In this document: positions 48,248-59,444 of the stretch, one piece after another
How positions within the stretch are numbered: position 1 is the first letter of the stretch
Layout: each line of letters opens with the position of its first letter
Assembly: GCA_000381565.1 (NCBI GenBank)
Contig: KB906725.1
Coordinates: 212,515-276,514, forward strand
DNA from: Oxalobacteraceae bacterium AB_14
Lineage (GTDB): Bacteria; Pseudomonadota; Gammaproteobacteria; Burkholderiales; Burkholderiaceae_D
DNA: 64,000 bases
Direction of reading: 5' to 3'
Program-made: the position numbers and the translations under genes
The notes under the pieces: generated by a model
The model's input: only the letters and a program-made list of their open reading frames with translations
What the model was told of the DNA's origin: nothing
Database searches by the model: none

Positions 48248-48269
48248 ATCAAGTAGCGCACTACTTGAT
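48248..48269. promoter_or_regulatory. Perfect palindrome at the predicted transcription start (operator candidate)
   Basis: Nine-base arms ATCAAGTAG and CTACTTGAT separated by CGCA, beginning at the predicted +1 of the hydrolase promoter. Position and symmetry suit a dimeric repressor, for example of the HxlR, MarR or TetR type, whose gene is not in this window. A 5' mRNA hairpin is the alternative. Confidence 0.6.
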
Positions 48270-48299
48270 CGCCAACTACCCAACCACAAGGACCACACC

Positions 48300-49046
48300 A
48301 TGAAACGCACTCTGATCGCTACCGCACTGCTGGCCTCCACCCTGGGCGCCCACGCCGCCACCCCGGCCACCGACACCACCGTCGTACTGGTCCACGGCGC
48401 CTTCGCCGATGGTTCCAGCTGGGACAAGGTCATCCCGCTGCTGCAGGCCAAGGGCCTGAAGGTGGTGGCCGTGCAAAACCCGCTGAGCTCGCTGGCCGAC
48501 GACGTCGCCGCGACCCGGCGCGTGGTCGATGCACAGAGCGGCAAAGTGGTGCTGGTGGGCCACTCGTGGGGCGGCACCGTCATCACCCAGGCCGGCACCA
48601 GCGACAAGATCAAAGCCCTGGTGTATGTGGCCGCGTTCGCGCCGTCCGAGGGCGAGGCCTCGGCCAACCTGGGCAAGGACTACGCCGTGCCGCCGGGCAT
48701 CGCCAGCCTGCTGGCCGACGCCGCCGGCTACCTGTGGCTGCCGGCCGACTCGGTCCGCCAGAACTTTGCGCCGGACGTGTCCCCGGCCAGCGCCGCGCTG
48801 ATCGCCGCCACCCAGGGCCCGATCAATGCCAAGGCCTTCGGCGACGTCACCACCGTGGCGGCGTGGAAAACCAAGCCTAGCTACTACATCGCCGCCGCCA
48901 ACGACCGCATGATCGCGCCGGCGCTGCAGCAGGCGTTCGCCAGGAAGCTCAACGCCACCACCGTCACGCTGCAGAGCAGCCACGTGCCGATGCTGTCGCA
49001 GCCGGCCAAGGTGGCGGAAGTGATCATTGCCGCCGCCCAGCGTTAA
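48300..49046 (+). CDS. Secreted alpha/beta hydrolase
   Basis: 248 aa. Signal peptide (MKRTLIATALLASTLGAHA). Alpha/beta-hydrolase core: VVLVHGAFADGSSWDKVIPLLQAKG with the oxyanion HG, nucleophile elbow VLVGHSWGGTVIT, and a late His in SSHVPMLSQPAKVAEVI. Resembles the small periplasmic esterases common in proteobacteria. Natural substrate unknown. A strong promoter with a palindromic operator candidate lies just upstream, so expression is probably inducible. Confidence 0.92.
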   Translation: MKRTLIATALLASTLGAHAATPATDTTVVLVHGAFADGSSWDKVIPLLQAKGLKVVAVQNPLSSLADDVAATRRVVDAQSGKVVLVGHSWGGTVITQAGTSDKIKALVYVAAFAPSEGEASANLGKDYAVPPGIASLLADAAGYLWLPADSVRQNFAPDVSPASAALIAATQGPINAKAFGDVTTVAAWKTKPSYYIAAANDRMIAPALQQAFARKLNATTVTLQSSHVPMLSQPAKVAEVIIAAAQR

Positions 49047-49137
49047 TCCTGTTGCCAAGGCCGGGCTTTGATAGGAGAATTTGCTGTCTGTTTGGCATTT
49101 CTCCGATCCTCCGCCCGACCCCGCCTCCAAGGACGAC

Positions 49138-52671
<3,534 letters not shown>

Positions 52672-52753
52672 CCCCGCCGCCTCCCATCGCTCACATTGCG
52701 CGTCCCCGGCCCGCCGCCGGGGCGCGGCCGCTTTTCGCATACCGAAACGCTAT

Positions 52754-52768
52754 TGATAATAATTCGCA
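52754..52768 (+). promoter_or_regulatory. Fur box upstream of the siderophore receptor
   Basis: TGATAAT-A-ATTCGCA fits the 7-1-7 Fur consensus TGATAAT-N-ATTATCA at 12 of 14 positions, 117 bp before the receptor ATG in the only A/T-rich patch of the leader. It predicts iron repression of the receptor and probably of the dioxygenase behind it. Confidence 0.65.
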
Positions 52769-52885
52769 TTTACAAATAGCGACTGCATTGTTACAATCCT
52801 CCGCATGAAATCGCCATGATCCGGCAGCCAGACGCAAGCACGCAATAGCCCAGCGCAGCCAGCCGCCTACATTCTCGGAAGAAAG

Positions 52886-55261
52886 ATGCAAATGATTAAG
52901 AGTCGCAAACACGCGCAATCGCGCTTCAATCAACAGATGAGCGCGGCGTTGGCCGTGATGCTGCTGCCGGTCGCCGCCCACGCGGCCGACGCCGGCGCCG
53001 ACCCGGTAATCGTGGCCGGCAGCAACCAGACCTTGCAGGAAGTCAAAGTGCGTGGCGACGCCATCAACGACTTCAAGGCCGACAAGGCCTCGTCCGCCAA
53101 GTACACCGAGAAACTGGTCGACACCGCCCAGTCGCTGACGGTCATCAAGAAGGAGCTGATCGAACAGCAGGGCGCCGTCACGCTGACCGAAGCGCTGCGC
53201 AACACCCCCGGCGTGGGCGCCTTCTTCCTGGGCGAAAACGGCAGCACCACCACCGGCGACGGCATCTATATGCGCGGCTTCGACGCCTCCGGCAGCATCT
53301 ACGTCGACGGCGTGCGCGACGTCGGCTCGATCTCGCGCGACACCTTCAACATCGAACAGATCGACGTGCTCAAAGGCCCGGCCGGCACCGACAACGGCCG
53401 CAGCTCGCCGACCGGTTCCATCAACCTGGTCAGCAAGACGCCGCTGCTGGAAGACGCCTACATGGGTTCGCTCACGGTCGGCAGCGGCAGCCAGAAACGC
53501 GCCAACGCCGACCTGAACAAGGTGATCAACGCCGACACCGGCACCGCCTTCCGCCTCAACCTGCTCGACCAGGACAGCGGCAATCCGGCGCGCGACGTGG
53601 TCAAGAACAAGCGCTGGGCGATCGCGCCGTCGCTGGCCTTCGGCCTGAACGGCCCGACCCGCGTCTACCTGAACTACCTGCACGTCGACCAGGACAACAT
53701 CCCCGACGGCGGCGTGCTGACCATCGGCCTGCCGGGCTGGACCCCGCCGGCGCCGGTCGTCCTCAAGGCGGCCAGCGGCACCACTCCGGCCGTGCTGGGG
53801 CCGAGCTTCGCTTTCATGGCCGGCGCCAAGGCGGTCGATCCGAAGAACTTCTACGGTTCGGTGCTGGACTTCGACCAGGTCAAGGCCGACATGTTCACCG
53901 CCCGCATCGAGCACGACTTCGCCGGCGGCGCCAAGCTGCAAAGCACCACCCGCTACGGCCGCACCAAGCAGGACTACCTGCTGACCTCGTTCATGTCGAC
54001 CGGCGCCAACCTGCGCAACGTCGTCGCCGGTTCGAACCCGGACAGCTGGATGATGGCGCGCACCAACCTGAACTACAAAGACCAGCTGAACGAAATCATC
54101 ACCAACCAGACCACCGTCACCGCCGGCTTCGACGGCGGCGCGCTCAAGCACACCGTGGTGGCCGGCCTGGAACTGATCAACGAGAAGCAGGCCAACTACA
54201 CCAACGTCAACGCGCCGGGCGCCACCGGCCTGCCGCTGGTTTCCATCTACCATCCGGATGCCAGCCAGCCGGTGACGCCGGCCCAGGTCAGGCTGGTGCG
54301 CAACGGCGCCCGCGGCGACGGCAGCACCAGCACCGAAAGCGTGTACCTGTTCGACACCGCCAAGCTGGGCGACCAGTGGATCTTCAACGCCGGCGTGCGC
54401 CTGGACCACTACAACACCAGCTACAACGGCGTGACCGTGCAGGCGGTGAGCACGCCGCAAACCATCCCGGCCGGCACGCTGTTGGCGAAATCGCTGACGG
54501 CCTCGGACAACCTGCTCAACGGCAAACTGTCGGCGCTGTACAAGCCGACCGCCGACAGCAGCGTCTACGCGCTGGTGGCGACGTCGAAGGCGCCGCCGGG
54601 CGGCACCAACTTCACGCTGAGCTCGGCCGCCAACAGCTCGGCCAACCCGAACTACGATCCGCAGATCACCACCAACTACGAGCTCGGCACCAAGTGGGAC
54701 CTGCTCAAGCAAAAGCTGTCGCTGTCGGCCGCGGCCTACCGCACCGACGTCCGCAACGAGATCGAGGTCGACCCGAACAACGCGGCCAACTTCTTCCAGA
54801 CCGGCAAGAAGCGCGTGCAGGGCATCGAGCTGGGCGTGACCGGCGAACTGATGCGCAACTGGCTGATCAGCGCGGGCTACACCCGCATGTCGACCAAGGT
54901 GGTGTCGGGCAAGGTGGTGACCGCCGCCGGCGAGAACCTGCTGAGCTACACGCCGAAACAGGCGTTCACGCTGTGGACCTCGTACACGCTGCCGATGGGC
55001 CTGCAGATCGGCGGCGGCGCCCGCTTCAGCGACAAGCTGATGCGCGGCACCGACGGCGCGGTCGGCACCCCGGCCTTTGCCGATGCGTACTGGGTGGTTG
55101 ACGCCATGGCTAGCTACCCGATCAACAAGCACGTCGACCTGCGCCTGAACGTCTACAACCTGGCCGACAAGCAGTATGTGCAGGCGATCAACAAGTCGGG
55201 CTACCGCTACACCCCGGGCGCGCCGCGCTCGGCCAGCCTGAGCGCCAACTTCAAGTTCTAA
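52886..55261 (+). CDS. TonB-dependent catecholate siderophore receptor (Fiu-like)
   Basis: 791 aa, complete. Signal peptide (MSAALAVMLLPVAAHA), TonB box region TLQEVKVRGD, and a plug with AQSLTVIKKELIEQQGAVTLTEALRNTPGVGAFFLGENGSTTTGDGIYMRGFD. This is the siderophore-receptor subgroup that includes E. coli Fiu and Pseudomonas PiuA. The barrel ends in SASLSANFKF. It likely imports ferric catecholates or catechol fragments. A Fur-like box lies upstream, and a PiuC/YbiX dioxygenase follows, as in the piu and fiu loci. Ligand not provable from sequence. Confidence 0.94.
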   Translation: MQMIKSRKHAQSRFNQQMSAALAVMLLPVAAHAADAGADPVIVAGSNQTLQEVKVRGDAINDFKADKASSAKYTEKLVDTAQSLTVIKKELIEQQGAVTLTEALRNTPGVGAFFLGENGSTTTGDGIYMRGFDASGSIYVDGVRDVGSISRDTFNIEQIDVLKGPAGTDNGRSSPTGSINLVSKTPLLEDAYMGSLTVGSGSQKRANADLNKVINADTGTAFRLNLLDQDSGNPARDVVKNKRWAIAPSLAFGLNGPTRVYLNYLHVDQDNIPDGGVLTIGLPGWTPPAPVVLKAASGTTPAVLGPSFAFMAGAKAVDPKNFYGSVLDFDQVKADMFTARIEHDFAGGAKLQSTTRYGRTKQDYLLTSFMSTGANLRNVVAGSNPDSWMMARTNLNYKDQLNEIITNQTTVTAGFDGGALKHTVVAGLELINEKQANYTNVNAPGATGLPLVSIYHPDASQPVTPAQVRLVRNGARGDGSTSTESVYLFDTAKLGDQWIFNAGVRLDHYNTSYNGVTVQAVSTPQTIPAGTLLAKSLTASDNLLNGKLSALYKPTADSSVYALVATSKAPPGGTNFTLSSAANSSANPNYDPQITTNYELGTKWDLLKQKLSLSAAAYRTDVRNEIEVDPNNAANFFQTGKKRVQGIELGVTGELMRNWLISAGYTRMSTKVVSGKVVTAAGENLLSYTPKQAFTLWTSYTLPMGLQIGGGARFSDKLMRGTDGAVGTPAFADAYWVVDAMASYPINKHVDLRLNVYNLADKQYVQAINKSGYRYTPGAPRSASLSANFKF

Positions 55262-55284
55262 GCCGCAGCCTTGCTGCCATGCTG

Positions 55285-55314
55285 GCCCCGTCCTCACCGG
55301 CGGGGCTTTTTTTT
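55285..55314 (+). terminator. Intrinsic terminator between receptor and dioxygenase genes
   Basis: GCCCCG and CGGGGC form a 6-bp stem around a 10-nt loop, followed by eight T residues, 23 bp after the receptor stop. The Shine-Dalgarno of the next gene (AAGGAG) starts right after the T-run. The dioxygenase is therefore either read by partial readthrough or from its own promoter. Confidence 0.8.
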
Positions 55315-55328
55315 AAGGAGAGTTTTCC

Positions 55329-56009
55329 ATGATGCTGCACATCCCCGCCGTACTGAGCCGCGAACAAGTGGCCGCCATGCGGCGCCGGCTGGACCAGACC
55401 GACTGGGTCGACGGCCGCGGCACGGTCGGCGCCCAGGGCGCGCTGGTCAAGCAGAACAGCCAGCTGGCCGAGGGCTCGGCGCTGGCGCAGGAACTGGGCG
55501 CGGAAGTGCTGGCGGCGCTGGCGGCCAGTCCGCTGTTCTTTGCGGCGGCGCTGCCGCTGCGCACCTGTCCGCCGCTGTTCAATCGCTACGCCGGCGGCGA
55601 GCATTACGGCGCCCATGTCGACGGCGCGCTGCGGCGCGTGGCCGCCACCGCGCAGTGGCTGCGCACCGATGTGTCGTCGACCTTGTTCCTCAGCGATCCG
55701 GAGGATTACGACGGCGGCGAGCTGATCGTCACCGACGCGTATGGCGAGCATGAGGTCAAGCTGCCGGCCGGCGACTTGATCGTCTATCCGTCGACCAGCA
55801 TCCACCGGGTCGAGCCGGTCACGCGCGGCGCGCGGGTCTGTTCCTTCTTCTGGACCCAGAGCATGGTGCGCGACGATATGCGCCGCACGCTGCTGCTGGA
55901 GCTGGACCAGAACATCCAGAGCCTGCGCGCGCGCCTGGGCGACTGCCCGGAACTGGTCGGCCTGACCGGGCATTACCACAACCTGCTGCGGCAGTGGAGC
56001 GAGGTCTAG
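55329..56009 (+). CDS. PKHD-type Fe(II)/2-oxoglutarate dioxygenase (PiuC/YbiX)
   Basis: 226 aa. Starts [46 protein letters not shown], the YbiX/PiuC pattern. Iron ligands are visible as H-x-D in [11 protein letters not shown] and a distal His in [13 protein letters not shown] with the 2-oxoglutarate Arg. In Pseudomonas and E. coli these genes lie beside catecholate receptors and are iron-regulated. They influence uptake of siderophore-type compounds, and the reaction is unknown. Pairing here supports the receptor call. Confidence 0.92.
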   Translation: MMLHIPAVLSREQVAAMRRRLDQTDWVDGRGTVGAQGALVKQNSQLAEGSALAQELGAEVLAALAASPLFFAAALPLRTCPPLFNRYAGGEHYGAHVDGALRRVAATAQWLRTDVSSTLFLSDPEDYDGGELIVTDAYGEHEVKLPAGDLIVYPSTSIHRVEPVTRGARVCSFFWTQSMVRDDMRRTLLLELDQNIQSLRARLGDCPELVGLTGHYHNLLRQWSEV

Positions 56010-56016
56010 GCCGGGC

Positions 56017-56160
56017 TCAAGCGGCGGCGGCGCCCGCGTAGCGGCGCTCGATGCGCGCGCCCAGCGGGCGCAGCGTGGACATCAACACGAACACGAAGTT
56101 GGCCTTGCCCGGCGCGACGTAGCCGATCAGCAGCTTGCCGCGATAGGCGGAAATTGCAGC
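56017..56160 (-). pseudogene. Possible C-terminal gene remnant
   Basis: 48 codons in frame, with no start, encode a protein-like sequence (for example YRGKLLIGYVAPGKANFVF then LMSTLRPLGARIERRYAG) ending in TGA at 56017. It sits in the gap between the PiuC-type gene and the NTF2-like gene. Composition is like real coding sequence, but no family is recognised and no upstream part is found. Confidence 0.25.
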
Positions 56161-56162
56161 TT

Positions 56163-56552
56163 TCAGCGTTTGGCCAGGCGGGTCGCGTGGTAGCGGTCGA
56201 TGCGCCAGGCGTCGCCGTCGCGCTTGAGGACCGCCGTTTCCAGAAAGCCGTAGGGGGTTTCCGCGCCATCGCTGGCGATCCAGACGGCGTCGTTGCTGAC
56301 CGTGGTCCAGGCGACGTCGCCCTGCGCCTGGGTGCGGAATCCATGCAGGCCGGCCCGTTGCCGGCCCAGCGCTGCGCTCGACATCAGCAGCGCCAGGACG
56401 GCGGCCTTGTCGAGGATGCGGTCTTGCTCGATCATGAGGAACTGCGCCGTCAACCCGGCGTCGACCGCGCCCCAGTCATGCAGTTCCAGCGCGCGGTGCC
56501 AGTCGGTCAGGGCCGCCTCGGCGGCGCGGGTGTCAGATTTCGGGGTCTGCAT
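56163..56552 (-). CDS. NTF2-like / DUF4440 family protein
   Basis: 129 aa. Pattern AAEAALTDWHRALELHDWGAVDAGLTAQFLMIEQDRILDKAAVLALL...AWRIDRYHATR is that of SnoaL-like/DUF4440 cone-shaped alpha+beta proteins. They act as small ligand-binding or enzymatic folds or as polyketide-type cyclases. No signal peptide, and no specific role can be read. Convergent with the PiuC gene and divergent from the repeat lipoprotein gene. Confidence 0.82.
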   Translation of the reverse strand: MQTPKSDTRAAEAALTDWHRALELHDWGAVDAGLTAQFLMIEQDRILDKAAVLALLMSSAALGRQRAGLHGFRTQAQGDVAWTTVSNDAVWIASDGAETPYGFLETAVLKRDGDAWRIDRYHATRLAKR

Positions 56553-56668
56553 GGTGATTCCTCTCTACCAATTGGGGACAGCTTCTGTACCCGGCAAAGG
56601 TTAGCATGGACGCCAGCCTTCGGCTCGGTTATCGTAGCAAAAGATCAACAGCCACTCTGAGGAAAACA

Positions 56669-57166
56669 ATGCGCATTTCGCAGGCAGTACACTCTACCTT
56701 GACCCTGATTGCCACCTTGTTGTGCGCCGGCTGCGTGGCCATCGTGCCGCAGTCCGGCCCGGCGCCATCGAGCGCCAGCGGCGGCCCGCCGTTTTGCCAG
56801 AGCTCGCCGGACGGCAAATCGGTGGCCTACGGCAGCGCCGCCGCCTTCTGCCAGAAATCGGCCGACGGCAGCACGGTCGCGTGCGGCGGCAAGGCCGGTT
56901 TCTGCGAGACCTCATCCGACGGCAAGCAAGTCGCCTGCGGCGGCGCGGCGGCGTTCTGCGCCAAATCGAAGGATGGCGGCAAGGTGGCTTGCGGCGGCGC
57001 CGCGCCGTTTTGCGAGAAGTCGGCGAACGGTCAGCACGTCGCCTGCGGCGGCAAGGCGCCGTTCTGCGAGCACTCGGCCGACGGCCACCAGGTCGCCTGC
57101 GGCGGCGCGGCGCCGTTCTGCCAGGCCTCGTCCGACGGTTCGTCCGTGGCCTGCGGCGGGCAGTAG
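56669..57166 (+). CDS. Lipoprotein built of seven 18-residue Cys-rich repeats
   Basis: 165 aa. Lipobox LCAGC (Cys22), short linker, then from about residue 41 seven consecutive repeats of 18 residues with consensus (A/P)FC.xSxDGxxVACGGxA. Each repeat has two Cys (after F and in VACGG); the first copy has Tyr in place of the second. There is nothing else in the protein. Regular spacing with paired Cys suggests a disulfide-rich beta-solenoid or propeller at the outer membrane. ATG 56669 follows GAGGAAA. I do not recognise the family. Confidence 0.85.
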   Translation: MRISQAVHSTLTLIATLLCAGCVAIVPQSGPAPSSASGGPPFCQSSPDGKSVAYGSAAAFCQKSADGSTVACGGKAGFCETSSDGKQVACGGAAAFCAKSKDGGKVACGGAAPFCEKSANGQHVACGGKAPFCEHSADGHQVACGGAAPFCQASSDGSSVACGGQ

Positions 57167-57320
57167 CGCCCGATCGCCTACCGGAAGCGGCACTGGTGAA
57201 AAAAACGCCCGTGTCGGCTTTTCCGCATTCTATTCCCGCCAAATGGCAGTGCGTCGTCGCGGCCTCGATCTTGTGGTTTAACCAATTATCATGGCGTCTC
57301 CAAATCCAAGGAGAAACCTG

Positions 57321-58580
57321 ATGAAACTGAGCACTTTACTGAGCGCGACCCTGTGCCTGTCCGCCGCCATGTGCGCGGCGCAGGCGCAGCAATCGCCGCG
57401 CCAGCTGGCCAACGCCGCCGACACCGCGCTGGAGAAGAAGGACTACGCGGCGGCGATCAGCGCCTACCGCGCCGCGCGCGAGGGCGGCTATCGCGACGCC
57501 ACGCTGATGTACTCCCTGGCCGACGCCTACCTCAAGGCCGGCAACCACGCGGAGGCGCTGGCCGCACTGGAAAACGGCGTGGCCGAAGGCATGCGGCTGG
57601 CCGACGTGCTCGAGGAAGACCCCGAGCTTGAGCCCTTGCGCGGCAACCCGCGCTGGCCGGCCATCGTCAAGCGCGCTGCCGCCAACGAAGACGCCTACCA
57701 GGCCGCGCACGCGGATCCAGGGCACTTCAAATTTATCACCAGCGATATCGACCGCTTCTGGAAAGTCTACGAGCAACTGCCGGCGTCCGGCGCGCCGGCG
57801 CAGCTGCTCGACCAGCAGTACCTGGACGCCGGCAGTGCCGGACTGCAGGGCTTTATCGCGCACCGTATCGTCAGCGGCGCCAACCTGTACGCCACCATCA
57901 GCAAGCGGCCCAAGTACTACGCGGCGATCCGTCCGCTGACGCTGCAGGTGAACCAGTCGGAACCCGCGGTGCGCGCGGCGATGCGCAAGTTCAAGGACAT
58001 GTACGACAAGGCGACCTTTCCCGATGTGTACTTCCTGATCGGCGCCATGAATTCCGGTGGCACCGCCTCGCAGGATGGTCTGCTGATCGGCACTGAAATG
58101 TTCACCATGGCGCCGGGCGTGCCGACCGAGGAACTGACGCCGTGGCACAAGAACGTCATCAATTCCTTTGCGCTGATGCCGTCGCTTGTGACCCACGAGC
58201 TGATGCACTTCCAGCAAAAGATGTCGCCGCAAAATCTGCTGGGCCACACCATCAAGGAAGGCGGCGCCGACTTCGTGGCCTCGCTGGTCGTCCAAGGCAA
58301 CTTCAACGAAAAACTCTACGCCTACGGCTACGCGCACGAGGCGCAACTGAAGCAGGAATTCTTTGCGGCCATGCGGGGCAGCGATCTGAGCAAATGGCTG
58401 TACGGCGGCGCCAACGAGGCGATCGGACGTCCGGCCGACCTGGGCTACTTCATGGGCTTCCGCATCTGCCAGGCGTATTACCAGCAAGCCAAGGACAAGA
58501 AGCAAGCCATCGTCGACATCCTCAACGCCAGGGACTTCGAACGCCTGCTGGCCGACAGCGGTTACCAACGGCCACAATAA
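57321..58580 (+). CDS. Secreted TPR-containing zinc-peptidase-like protein (DUF2268-type)
   Basis: 419 aa. Signal peptide (MKLSTLLSATLCLSAAMCAAQA) then TPR-like repeats about residues 25-95 (ANAADTALEKKDYAAAISAYRAAREGG, ATLMYSLADAYLKAGNHAEALAAL). The C-terminal half has HELMHFQ (HExxH) at about residue 292 and EGGADF about 23 residues later, supplying a third zinc ligand as in the DUF2268 family. Probably a periplasmic metallopeptidase; substrate unknown. AAGGAG precedes the ATG. It is followed by a strong terminator, and the core-like sequence ends here. Confidence 0.85.
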   Translation: MKLSTLLSATLCLSAAMCAAQAQQSPRQLANAADTALEKKDYAAAISAYRAAREGGYRDATLMYSLADAYLKAGNHAEALAALENGVAEGMRLADVLEEDPELEPLRGNPRWPAIVKRAAANEDAYQAAHADPGHFKFITSDIDRFWKVYEQLPASGAPAQLLDQQYLDAGSAGLQGFIAHRIVSGANLYATISKRPKYYAAIRPLTLQVNQSEPAVRAAMRKFKDMYDKATFPDVYFLIGAMNSGGTASQDGLLIGTEMFTMAPGVPTEELTPWHKNVINSFALMPSLVTHELMHFQQKMSPQNLLGHTIKEGGADFVASLVVQGNFNEKLYAYGYAHEAQLKQEFFAAMRGSDLSKWLYGGANEAIGRPADLGYFMGFRICQAYYQQAKDKKQAIVDILNARDFERLLADSGYQRPQ

Positions 58581-58593
58581 CCGCGCCAGATTA

Positions 58594-58627
58594 AAAAAAC
58601 GCCGACCTCACATGGGTCGGCGTTTTC
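58594..58627 (+). terminator. Intrinsic terminator after the DUF2268-type gene
   Basis: AAAACGCCGACC / GGTCGGCGTTTT make a 12-bp stem including the A/T tracts, with a short TCACAT loop, 14 bp after the stop codon. Both sides carry A/T runs, so it can work in both directions. Confidence 0.85.
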
Positions 58628-59105
58628 GCTGCGTCTTTGTGGGTCGCGGCGGATGTGCACGCGGAATAAAGTTTGACACTTCATTCTCATACAAATCAAA
58701 GAGTTAAGTCATTAGAGAAGCAATAGCCAACAGAATATAGTTTGACACTAAATTAGCTTGACCACTTTGCCCCCAAAATCTTGCAGTAATAAAGTTTGAC
58801 ACTACGAAATAGCCACGTGGCGTTCCACGCTAACGTCTGCTGGTCTTCTTCAACACGACGATGAGTTCCCCCAAGGCAAGCGCCTCTGATTAGAGCCTTT
58901 GGGCCTCGACCTTGATCCAGCCTAATAGCTGTGGCGAGTATTTATCCAAGCCACGAGATAATCGCCACTTCTCATGTGCAACAGGTACCTGTTCCCAATA
59001 ACCGCCGCCACTCGTTCGTATGCGGCTCCACCAACGCTCAGCGTGGGCTGCGGTCACATTAGAGATAGCGACGGTCTGCTTCCCAAGGCCGCCGCTCAGT
59101 TCATA
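58628..59105. other. Low-GC boundary region of the accessory island
   Basis: 478 bases with no firm gene. The first part (58665-58803) holds three copies of an IS-end repeat. The second part (58890-59105) on the minus strand is an open frame lying in frame with, and just past, the stop of the 71-residue repeat protein; it looks partly protein-like and may be a remnant. A copy of the cassette-like CGGCC..GACC motif is at 59073-59091. Confidence 0.6.
58665..58803 (+). repeat. Three direct repeats AATAAAGTTTGACACT: solo IS end (IS21-like)
   Basis: Copies at 58665-58680, 58734-58749 (one mismatch) and 58788-58803, spaced 69 and 54 bp, all in the same orientation. Read from the right the unit is TGTCAAACTTTATT. 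Several copies of a short repeat near a TG...CA tip are characteristic of the ends of IS21-family elements. No istA/istB or other transposase follows, so this is an isolated right end left by deletion. Family assignment is inference from the repeat layout. Confidence 0.5.
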
Positions 59106-59321
59106 TCAACGAAGCCAAGGAAGATTCTTGTGCGGGCCGTAGATATAATTGTTATCAATCCAAAATTTACCCCCATCGACTGGCCCCCATATGTACCCAT
59201 CTTGAATCCAGTATTTCCCACCGTTCTGAGGGCCCCAAATCCAACCATCATCGATCCAGTACTTTCCAGATTGCTGTGGCCCCCATATGAACTTATCATC
59301 TATCCAGAATCCTGTGTACAT
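59106..59321 (-). CDS. Small protein of four 16-residue Trp/Gly repeats
   Basis: 71 aa. After MYTG come four tandem units of 16 residues with consensus (F/Y)WI(D/Q)(D/N)(G/N)(F/W/Y)I(W/Y)GP..GK, for example YWIDDGWIWGPQNGGK. The last unit runs into HKNLPWLR. Strong periodic Trp/Tyr/Ile pattern over four units argues for a true coding frame against the overlapping shadow frame, and suggests a small four-bladed beta fold. No signal peptide. It lies 123 bp downstream of the SEFIR gene on the same strand. Family not recognised with confidence. Confidence 0.7.
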   Translation of the reverse strand: MYTGFWIDDKFIWGPQQSGKYWIDDGWIWGPQNGGKYWIQDGYIWGPVDGGKFWIDNNYIYGPHKNLPWLR

Positions 59322-59444
59322 ACATTACCCCGCTTGTGTATAGCCATTGCCTTCTGATATTTTGACTGACCACTCTTGCCGCGGATTCAGTAGGCAGACA
59401 AACCACCTAATTCAGTCCATAAATGCATCACATCTTGGTGATTA

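Noticed and set aside
56669..57166. CRISPR-like or simple DNA repeat
   Set aside because: The 54-bp periodicity is coding: the reading frame is intact, with conserved protein-level consensus and varied third positions.
59096..59299. Alternative 67-residue frame overlapping the Trp-repeat protein
   Set aside because: It is the same repeat read in another frame; its translation keeps less regular spacing and it starts without a ribosome site.
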